Shown: in pieces, positions 1-5,307 of the stretch
Numbering within the stretch: position 1 is the stretch's first letter
Layout of the letters: each line of letters starts with the position of its first letter
Origin: JBFEUI01 sp041547565
Lineage (GTDB): Bacteria; Pseudomonadota; Gammaproteobacteria; Thiohalomonadales; Thiohalomonadaceae
Assembly: GCA_041547565.1 (NCBI GenBank)
Contig: JBFEUI010000144.1
Coordinates: 1 to 5,307 of the forward strand
DNA length: 5,307 bases
Reading direction: 5' to 3'
Program-made: the position numbers and the translations under genes
Notes under the pieces: generated by a model
What the model was told of the DNA's origin: nothing
The model's input: the letters and a program-made list of their open reading frames with translations, nothing else
Databases searched by the model: none

Positions 1-55
1 GCCGCTTGAGCATTTCGTCGCAAATCAGGCAGGGCTGTACTGAACGGCCGGTCAT
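1..55 (-). CDS. Possible start of another operon gene, unidentified (cut by window edge)
   Basis: After the yejF stop the minus strand holds an open frame from an ATG at 55-53 to the window edge, 18 codons: MTGRSVQPCLICDEMLKR. Thirteen of 18 third positions are G or C, in keeping with the GC-rich operon, and the peptide contains a Cys-x-x-Cys pair that could bind metal. There is no clear ribosome site before this ATG. A second frame opens at an ATG directly abutting the yejF stop (71-69) and reads MTPDSHDRPFSTALPDLRRN. It fits the tight spacing of the operon better, but only 11 of 23 third positions are G/C and it has two consecutive CGA codons. A plus-strand frame ending TGA at 41-43 could also be the tail of a convergent gene. 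I recognise none of these; this entry is the most coding-like choice and is weakly supported. Confidence 0.25.
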   Translation of the reverse strand, partial: MTGRSVQPCLICDEMLKR

Positions 56-71
56 GACTATCGGGCGTCAT

Positions 72-1685
72 TCAGCCCGCATCGCGAAACTGCGCCGCGG
101 CAAGCAACAGGCGCGTATATTCATGCTGCGGGTGAGAGAACAGCCGTGCCGTTTCGTTCTGCTCGACCACCTTGCCCTGCTGCATCACCAGCACCCGGTG
201 CGCCATGGCGCGAATGACCAGCAGGTCATGGGTGATAAACAGGTAGCTCATGTTGTGGCGCTGTTGCAGATCGCGCAGCAACTGCAGCACCTGTTTCTGC
301 ACCGAGATATCCAGCGCACTGGTCGGCTCATCAAGCATAATCAGTTGCGGCTCCAACACCACGGCTCGGGCCACGGCAATCCGCTGGCGCTGACCACCGG
401 AGAACTCGTGCGGATAACGCTGCAGCATCGACGCCTCGAGCCCGACCTCCTCCATCACCGCAACGATACGTTCGCGTCGCTGCTCCCTACTCAACTGCGG
501 ATAATGAAGCACCAGCCCCTCGTCGATGATCTGTTCGATATTCATGCGCGGCGACAGCGAGGAGAACGGATCCTGGAACACCACCTGGAATTTCCGGCGC
601 AACGGACGCAACTCACGCTCACCCATGGAAGCGATGTTGGCACCGTCAAAGATGATCTCCCCCTCACTCGACTGCAGCCGCAACAGGCTCATGCCCAGCG
701 TCGTCTTTCCCGAGCCGGACTCACCGACAATACCCAGTGTCTCCCCCGGATGGATGGTGAGATCCACCCGGTCCACAGCACGTACCTCACCCACCTTGCG
801 CTTGAAAAAGCCTGCCTTGATAGGAAAGTAGACCTTCAGTTCTCTCGCCTGCACCACCGGAGGATTGGCGGCCAACGCGGCGACATCGTCATCGTCCACC
901 AGACGCACCGGCTCACTGGCCAGCAACTTGCGGGTGTAGGGATGTTGCGGATCATCGAACACCGTGGCAACACGGCCCTGTTCCACCACCCTGCCCTGCT
1001 CCATGACGCAGATCGCGCCGGCAAAGTGGCGCACCATGTTCAGGTCATGGGTGATGAGCAGTACCGCCATGTTGAATTCGCGCTGCAGTTCATCCAGCAG
1101 TTCCAGTATCTGCTTCTGGATGGTGACATCCAGCGCGGTGGTTGGCTCATCGGCAATCAGCAGTTTGGGCCGGCAGGCCAGGGCCATGGCAATCATCGCA
1201 CGCTGGCGTTGGCCACCGGAGAGCTGGTGGGGAAAGGAGGAAAAACGTTTTTCCGGCTCCTGGATACCGACGCGCCCCAGCAGTTCGATCATTCTCTTGC
1301 CTGCCGCCACACGGTCCAGTCCCTCGTGCAGCATCAGTGGCTCGATCAACTGCTCGCCGATGGTGTAGAGCGGGTTGAGCGCGGTCATCGGTTCCTGGAA
1401 GATCATCGCCACATCACGACCGCGCACCGCGCGCATCGCCCGTTCACTCTTGTGCAGCAGCTCTTCCCCCTCGAACCGAATACTCCCGCTCGGGTAGTCG
1501 GTCTGGCTGCGGTCGTGCAACTGCAGGACGGACAGTGCGGTCACCGACTTGCCCGAGCCCGACTCCCCCACCAGTGCCACCTTCTCGCCCGCTTTGATGG
1601 AGAAGCTGACCCCGTCGACCACCTTCTCGCGCTCACCGGGCTGGCCGAATGCCACAGAGAGATTGTCGATTTCAAGCAACCGCAT
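72..1685 (-). CDS. yejF: YejF-type ATPase with two fused nucleotide-binding domains, energising the peptide importer
   Basis: This is the cytoplasmic ATPase of the importer; one chain carries both ABC cassettes, where Opp/Dpp systems use two separate proteins. It has 537 residues; E. coli YejF is about 529. Cassette 1: Walker A GESGSGKS (40-47), Q-loop Gln97, signature LSGGQ (155-159), Walker B LLIADE (175-180) with catalytic Glu180, and switch His213. The oligopeptide-transporter tail motif HPYT (248-251) follows. An acidic linker (VDDDD, 263-267) leads to cassette 2: Walker A GESGSGKT (321-328), Q-loop Gln371, signature FSGGQ (428-432), Walker B LIMLDE (448-453) with Glu453, and His486. The matching tail motif is degenerate (HEYT, 521-524). 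FSGGQ is common in DppF/OppF-like cassettes, so both sites look catalytically complete. I chose the ATG at 1685-1683 because MRLLEIDNLSVAFG is the usual N-terminus and AAGGGG lies 6 nt upstream. An in-frame ATG at 1790 would add 35 unrelated residues inside yejE. The stop is TGA (74-72). Confidence 0.97.
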   Translation of the reverse strand: MRLLEIDNLSVAFGQPGEREKVVDGVSFSIKAGEKVALVGESGSGKSVTALSVLQLHDRSQTDYPSGSIRFEGEELLHKSERAMRAVRGRDVAMIFQEPMTALNPLYTIGEQLIEPLMLHEGLDRVAAGKRMIELLGRVGIQEPEKRFSSFPHQLSGGQRQRAMIAMALACRPKLLIADEPTTALDVTIQKQILELLDELQREFNMAVLLITHDLNMVRHFAGAICVMEQGRVVEQGRVATVFDDPQHPYTRKLLASEPVRLVDDDDVAALAANPPVVQARELKVYFPIKAGFFKRKVGEVRAVDRVDLTIHPGETLGIVGESGSGKTTLGMSLLRLQSSEGEIIFDGANIASMGERELRPLRRKFQVVFQDPFSSLSPRMNIEQIIDEGLVLHYPQLSREQRRERIVAVMEEVGLEASMLQRYPHEFSGGQRQRIAVARAVVLEPQLIMLDEPTSALDISVQKQVLQLLRDLQQRHNMSYLFITHDLLVIRAMAHRVLVMQQGKVVEQNETARLFSHPQHEYTRLLLAAAQFRDAG

Positions 1686-1687
1686 AT

Positions 1688-2722
1688 CTAGCCCCTTCTC
1701 GGATCCAGCGCCTCGCGCAGCGCCTCGCCGATAAAGATCAGCAACATCAGCGAACCCACCAGCACAAAGAACGTGGTCAGCGACAGCCACCAGGCATCGA
1801 TGTTCTCCTTGCCCTGCGCCAGCAACTCACCGATGCTCGGTGTCGAGGGCGGTACGCCGAGGCCGAGAAAATCGAGACTGGTCAGGGCCAGGATCGCACC
1901 ACTGAGCTCGAACGGCAGAAAGGTGACCACCGGGGTCATGGCATTGGGCAGCAGATGACGGCGCATAATGGTCCGGTTGGACAGGCCCAGCGCCCGGGCA
2001 GCGGTGACATAATCCATGTTGCGCCCCTTGAGAAACTCCGCCCGCACGTAGTCGGCCAGCCCCATCCAGCCGAATACCGCCAGTAGCGTCAACAGCAGCC
2101 ACAGGCTGGGATCAAACAGCGAGGCCAGGATTATCAGCAGGTAAAGCTTGGGCATGGAGCTCCACACCTCGCTGATGCGCTGGCCGACAAGGTCGATGCG
2201 GCCGCCGAAATAGCCCTGCAGCGCACCAATAAAGATCCCGGCGGCGGTCACCACGGCTGTCAGTGCCAGGGCAAACAGCACGGAAATGCGAAAGCCGTAG
2301 ATCAGCCTGGCCAGCACATCACGTCCCCGGTCATCGGTACCCAGCACGTTGTCATCGGACGGCGGTGCCGGGTTGGGCCGTTCAGCAAAATAGTTGATGG
2401 TATTGTAGCTGTAGGGATTGGGGGGATAGAGCGCCCAGTTGTCCCCCTCAGAGAGCTGTTCGCGGATAAACGGATCGAGGTAATCGGTCTCGGTGACAAA
2501 ATCACCGCCGAAGGTGGTCTCGGCATAGGTCCGGAACAGTGGGAAGTAGTAGCTGTCCTGGTAGTGCACGATAAGCGGCTTGTCGTTGGACAGCACCTCG
2601 GCAAACAGGCTCAGGCCGAACAGGATGGCAAACAGCCACAGGCTGACATAACCCCGGCGGTTCGCCTTGAAGCGGCGCCACGCCCGCGCCCATGCCCCCA
2701 GTGACCCGCTATTGTTCGCCAT
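1688..2722 (-). CDS. yejE: YejE-type inner-membrane permease of peptide ABC importer
   Basis: This is the second channel subunit (DppC/OppC family), pairing with YejB. Its 344 residues are close to the roughly 341 of E. coli YejE. A basic cytoplasmic N-terminus (ARAWRRFKANRRGY, 12-25) precedes helix 1 (about 26-43). A long periplasmic region (about 46-125) carries the YejE-like SNDKPLIVHY...YYFPLF, which sets it apart from ordinary OppC. Then comes LGTDDRGRDVLARLIYG (127-143), the OppC-family entry motif, and helices near 146-168, 191-207, 209-226, 262-283 and 315-333. The EAA-type ATPase-docking loop is at about 238-260: YVTAARALGLS, then RRHLLPNAM. TSLDFLGLGVPPSTPSIGEL (281-300) and the end IGEALREALDPRRG are typical. 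The ATG at 2722-2720 overlaps the yejB TGA by one base (TGATG) and has GGAG 8 nt upstream. The stop is TAG (1690-1688), just before yejF. No disruption is seen. Confidence 0.96.
   Translation of the reverse strand: MANNSGSLGAWARAWRRFKANRRGYVSLWLFAILFGLSLFAEVLSNDKPLIVHYQDSYYFPLFRTYAETTFGGDFVTETDYLDPFIREQLSEGDNWALYPPNPYSYNTINYFAERPNPAPPSDDNVLGTDDRGRDVLARLIYGFRISVLFALALTAVVTAAGIFIGALQGYFGGRIDLVGQRISEVWSSMPKLYLLIILASLFDPSLWLLLTLLAVFGWMGLADYVRAEFLKGRNMDYVTAARALGLSNRTIMRRHLLPNAMTPVVTFLPFELSGAILALTSLDFLGLGVPPSTPSIGELLAQGKENIDAWWLSLTTFFVLVGSLMLLIFIGEALREALDPRRG
1692..1697 (-). promoter_or_regulatory. Ribosome binding site of yejF; decides the start codon
   Basis: The minus strand reads AAGGGG, one mismatch from AAGGAG, followed by 6 nt that include the yejE TAG, then the yejF ATG at 1685-1683. 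It fixes this ATG as the start over the in-frame ATG further upstream at 1790, which would place 35 codons inside yejE. Confidence 0.6.
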
Positions 2723-3777
2723 CAGCGCCGCTCCAGGGATTCAAACTGAATGCGCGGGTCGACCAGCACGTAACTGATGTCGGTAAGCAGCTTGGCGACC
2801 AGCCCCAGCAGGGTGAACAGGTAGAGCGATCCCATCACCACCGGGTAGTCGCGGTTGAGCACCGAATCGTAGGAGAGCAGCCCGAGCCCGTCGAGCGAGA
2901 AGATGGTTTCGATGAGCAGGCTTCCGGTGAAGAAGGCACCGATGAAGGCACCCGGGAAGCCGGTGATCAACGGAATGATCGCATTGCGGAAGATGTGCTT
3001 GTAGAGCACGCTGTTTTCCGACAGTCCCTTGGCCCGCGCGGTCAGCACGTACTGCTTGCGGATCTCCTCCAGAAAGCTGTTCTTGGTCAGCATCGTCATC
3101 ACGGCAAAACTGCCGACCATCATTGCCGTCACCGGCAGCACCATGTGCCACAGGTAGTCGAGGATCTTGCCGAACCAGCTAAGCTGCTCCCAGTTGTCCG
3201 ACACCAGCCCGCGCAGCGGGAACAGGTCCCAGAAGCTGCCGCCGCCGAACAGCACCAGCATGGCAATACCGAGCACAAATCCGGGTATGGCATAGCCGAT
3301 CAGCACCAGGGTACTGGTAAACAGATCAAACGGCGTGCCGTCGCGCACTGCCTTGGCCACCCCCAGAGGAATGCAGGTCAGGTAGGTCAGAAAGAAGGTC
3401 CACATGCCGAGGCTGATGGAGACCGGCAGCTTCTCGCTGATCAGTTCAATCACCGACTTGTGTTGAAAATAGCTCTCACCGAGATCGAAGGTGAGATAGT
3501 TGCCCAGCATCTCAAAGTAGCGCTGCAGTGCCGGCTTGTCGAATCCGTAGTAGGCGCGCAACTCGGCCAGGCGCTCCTCATCCAGCCCCCTGGCACCGCG
3601 GTAGAGCCCCTCGACCCCGGCAGCGGCCTCCCCGGGTCCGCCCTGACCCTGCAGCTGCGCCACCAGCTGTTCCACGGGACCGCCGGGGACGAACTGGATC
3701 ACCACAAAGGTGATGGTCAACACCCCCAACAGTGTCGGCAACATCAACAGCAGGCGTTTCAGGATATAGGCGGCCAT
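2722..3777 (-). CDS. yejB: YejB-type inner-membrane permease of peptide ABC importer
   Basis: This is one of two transmembrane subunits forming the inner-membrane channel for peptides delivered by YejA (binding-protein-dependent transport permease, DppB/OppB family). The 351-residue protein starts with AAYILKRLLLMLPTLLGVL, the usual N-terminal first helix (about 8-29), followed by FVPGGPVEQ. Further hydrophobic segments lie near 118-140, 154-178, 210-232, 268-290 and 313-334, giving six in total. The cytoplasmic EAA-type loop that docks on the ATPase spans about 241-265: YVLTARAKGL, then KHIFRNA. FFTGSLLIETIFSLDGLG (282-299) and the C-terminal YVLVDPRI (336-343) are also family hallmarks. From memory E. 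coli YejB is about 364 residues; the difference falls in the variable Gly/Ala-rich periplasmic stretch at 41-62. The ATG at 3777-3775 is chosen because it gives the family N-terminus and has an AAGAG ribosome site 5 nt upstream. It begins 1 nt after the yejA stop, and its own TGA shares one base with the yejE ATG, so coupled translation is likely. Confidence 0.96.
   Translation of the reverse strand: MAAYILKRLLLMLPTLLGVLTITFVVIQFVPGGPVEQLVAQLQGQGGPGEAAAGVEGLYRGARGLDEERLAELRAYYGFDKPALQRYFEMLGNYLTFDLGESYFQHKSVIELISEKLPVSISLGMWTFFLTYLTCIPLGVAKAVRDGTPFDLFTSTLVLIGYAIPGFVLGIAMLVLFGGGSFWDLFPLRGLVSDNWEQLSWFGKILDYLWHMVLPVTAMMVGSFAVMTMLTKNSFLEEIRKQYVLTARAKGLSENSVLYKHIFRNAIIPLITGFPGAFIGAFFTGSLLIETIFSLDGLGLLSYDSVLNRDYPVVMGSLYLFTLLGLVAKLLTDISYVLVDPRIQFESLERR
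2731..2734 (-). promoter_or_regulatory. Ribosome binding site of yejE
   Basis: The minus strand reads GGAG, then 8 nt, then the yejE ATG. The motif sits inside the end of yejB (Leu-Glu-Arg-Arg-stop), and the stop and start share one base (TGATG). This arrangement favours termination-reinitiation and equal output of the two permease subunits. Confidence 0.65.
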
Positions 3778-3778
3778 G

Positions 3779-5307
3779 TCAGCTCTTTTTCCACCAGGTG
3801 CTTATCACCCAGCTCTCGGCATCGTAGTACAGCGGCAGCGTCTTGGGCTGCTTGAAACGATCCCAGTAGGCGATGCGATGGGTGCCGATATACCAGTGCG
3901 GCACCAGGTACTCACCATGCAGCAGCACCCGATCCAGGGCACGGGCAGCGGCAACCAGTTCCTTGCGGTTTTCCGCATAGATCACCCGCTCCACCAGCGC
4001 ATCCACCACCGGATTGTTCAGCCCGAACAGGTTGCGGGTACCCTCCTGCTCGGCCGCGCTGGAGTGGAACATGCCCATCAGCTCGTTGCCCGGCGACTGG
4101 GACTGGCCAAACGAGGAGACCACCATATCAAAATCGAAGGTATCGGTGCGCCGCTTGTACAGCGCGGTATCGACGGTGCGGTAGTTGACCTCAATACCCA
4201 GCTTGGCCAGGTTGCGCGCAAACGGCGCCAGGATACGCTCAAACCCCTTTTGCGCCAGGATCACCTCGAAGCGCAGCGGCTGTCCGTTGTCGTTGCGCAG
4301 CGCCCCATCACGATAGCTCCATCCGGCCTGCTGCAGCAGCGCCTTGGCCCGGCGCAGGTTGTGGCGCAGACTCGACGGGGGCTTGGTGCTGGGCGGCTGC
4401 CACTCGCTGCTAAACACCTCCTCGGGCAACTGCTCGCGAAACGGCTCAAGCAGTTCAAGCTCCCGGCCCCGGGGCAGGCCGCGGGCGGCCAGTTCGCTGT
4501 TGCTGAAATAGCTGTCGCAACGCTCATACTGGTTATAGAACAGCTTGCGGTTGGACCATTCGAAATCGAGCGCCAGGGAGATCGCCTTGCGCACCCGCTT
4601 GTCCTGGAACAACGGGCGGCGCAGGTTAAAGACAAAACCCTGCATGCCGGCGTTGTTAGAGTGCTCGATCTGTTTTTTCACGATCTCGCCGCTGCGGAAA
4701 CGCGGCCCGATATAGTCGCGCGCCCACTTCTTGGAGTTGTACTCGTGGATAAACTCGAACTCGCCCGCCTTGAAGGCCTCCAGCATCACGGTAAAGTCGC
4801 GATAGTACTTGAAGGTAATACGCTCGAAGTTGAACATGCCGCGGCGCACGTTGAGGTGTTCGCCCCAGTAGTCCGGGTTGCGCCGGTAGGTGATATTTTT
4901 GCCCAGGTCGTAACGCTCTACCAGGTAGGGGCCGCTGGCGACGGGTGGCGCCATGACAATACGCTCAAAAGGCGTATCCCCGCCCCAGTGGCGTGAAAAC
5001 ACCGGGATCTGGCCCGCTATCAGGTGCAGCTCCGGGTTGACCCGGGCGAATTCAAAGCGTACGACGCGCTCATCGACCACCACCGCGCGCAGGATGTCGG
5101 CCCAGTAGAAACGGTACTGTGGATGGCCTTTTTCCTTAATGATATCAAAGGAATACTTCACGTCTTCGGCGGTGACCGGGCTGCCGTCGTTAAAACGCGC
5201 CTCGGGCCGCAGACGGAAGGTGACCGACAGTTTGTCCCCGGCGAGCTCGGCATCCTCGGCCAGCAGCCCGTACTGGCTGAACGGCTCATCCAGACTGGCG
5301 GCCATCA
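3779..5307 (-). CDS. yejA: YejA-type periplasmic oligopeptide-binding protein of an ABC importer (5' end cut by window edge)
   Basis: This is the extracytoplasmic solute-binding subunit (SBP_bac_5, the DppA/OppA family) that would bind peptides in the periplasm and hand them to YejB/YejE. Numbering from the first visible Met (5305-5303), family signatures appear in order. Residues 32-54 hold the LRP...FNDGSPVTAEDV block, residues 124-148 hold SGPYLVERYDLGK followed by RRNPDYWG, and residues 223-250 hold GFVFNLRRPLFQDKRVRKAI leading into ALDFEW. The DFEW...LFYNQY stretch and the later AARGLPRG are what I remember of YejA rather than OppA or DppA. The protein ends TWWKKS before TGA (3781-3779). 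E. coli YejA is about 600 residues, so roughly 100 N-terminal residues, including the expected signal peptide, lie outside the window. The visible Met is internal: the frame stays open to the edge, and its residue context (MAASLDEPFSQYGL) aligns with the inside of the family, not its start. Its stop is 1 nt from the yejB start. The family call is secure; the substrate is unknown. Confidence 0.95.
   Translation of the reverse strand, partial: MAASLDEPFSQYGLLAEDAELAGDKLSVTFRLRPEARFNDGSPVTAEDVKYSFDIIKEKGHPQYRFYWADILRAVVVDERVVRFEFARVNPELHLIAGQIPVFSRHWGGDTPFERIVMAPPVASGPYLVERYDLGKNITYRRNPDYWGEHLNVRRGMFNFERITFKYYRDFTVMLEAFKAGEFEFIHEYNSKKWARDYIGPRFRSGEIVKKQIEHSNNAGMQGFVFNLRRPLFQDKRVRKAISLALDFEWSNRKLFYNQYERCDSYFSNSELAARGLPRGRELELLEPFREQLPEEVFSSEWQPPSTKPPSSLRHNLRRAKALLQQAGWSYRDGALRNDNGQPLRFEVILAQKGFERILAPFARNLAKLGIEVNYRTVDTALYKRRTDTFDFDMVVSSFGQSQSPGNELMGMFHSSAAEQEGTRNLFGLNNPVVDALVERVIYAENRKELVAAARALDRVLLHGEYLVPHWYIGTHRIAYWDRFKQPKTLPLYYDAESWVISTWWKKS
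3783..3787 (-). promoter_or_regulatory. Ribosome binding site of yejB
   Basis: The minus strand reads AAGAG, then 5 nt (CTGAC), then the yejB ATG. The site lies within the last codons of yejA (Lys-Lys-Ser-stop), so ribosomes finishing yejA would pass directly over it. This supports coupled translation and the chosen yejB start. Confidence 0.6.

Noticed and set aside
32..78. Possible terminator: GGGCTG at 32-37 pairing with CAGCCC at 73-78, plus a short ATGAC/GTCAT hairpin at 54-71
   Set aside because: The first stem is only 6 bp with a loop of about 35 nt, the second only 5 bp with an 8-nt loop. Neither is followed by a T run on the minus strand, and the first overlaps the yejF stop codon.
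6..1691. A 561-codon open frame on the plus strand, fully antisense to yejF
   Set aside because: Its product is rich in His, Gln, Arg and Leu with no recognisable domain, as expected for a shadow of a GC-rich gene. The opposite strand encodes an intact two-cassette ATPase.
1686..1790. A 35-codon N-terminal extension of YejF from an in-frame ATG at 1790
   Set aside because: The added residues lie inside yejE in another frame and do not resemble any ABC ATPase N-terminus; the ATG at 1685 has a ribosome site and the family start.
2692..3855. A 387-codon plus-strand open frame antisense to yejB
   Set aside because: It is a low-complexity His/Gln-rich translation spanning the yejB gene and its borders, with no family motif; yejB on the other strand is unambiguous.
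3776..4996. A 406-codon plus-strand open frame antisense to yejA
   Set aside because: It has no recognisable domain and lies wholly opposite a well-supported binding-protein gene. It is best explained by third-position GC bias removing stops.
5303..5305. The ATG at 5305-5303 as the true start of yejA
   Set aside because: It would remove the signal peptide and about 100 residues of the first lobe, and the frame is open to the window edge, so it is an internal Met.

Overview
The window is one tightly packed minus-strand operon encoding a Yej-type oligopeptide ABC importer. Transcription runs from the right edge to the left. The order is yejA (periplasmic peptide-binding protein, 5' end outside the window), yejB (permease), yejE (permease) and yejF (ATPase with two fused nucleotide-binding domains). 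The proteins closely resemble what I know of the Escherichia coli YejABEF proteins, and the gene order is the same. The DNA is GC-rich with a GC bias at third codon positions. Together these points suggest a free-living gammaproteobacterium outside the enterics, but species or genus cannot be given from this window.

Layout: 5307-3779 yejA (partial, 508 codons visible from an internal Met); 3777-2722 yejB; 2722-1688 yejE; 1685-72 yejF; 71-1 a flank with short open minus-strand frames that may begin another gene. The junctions are 1 nt apart (yejA/yejB), overlapping by 1 nt (yejB/yejE) and 2 nt apart (yejE/yejF). There is therefore no room for internal promoters or terminators between genes, and translational coupling is likely. 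The operon promoter must lie upstream of the window, to the right.

How the genes work together: YejA would capture peptides in the periplasm and deliver them to the YejB-YejE membrane channel. YejF, with two complete ATP-binding cassettes in one chain, would drive import by ATP hydrolysis. Homologues import varied peptides, including the antibiotic microcin C in E. coli and murein peptides in some alphaproteobacteria. The substrate here cannot be read from the sequence.

All key motifs are intact, and I see no mobile element, CRISPR array, RNA gene or frameshift. This is essentially an ordinary conserved transporter locus. The main open question is the nature of the sequence after yejF at the left edge.
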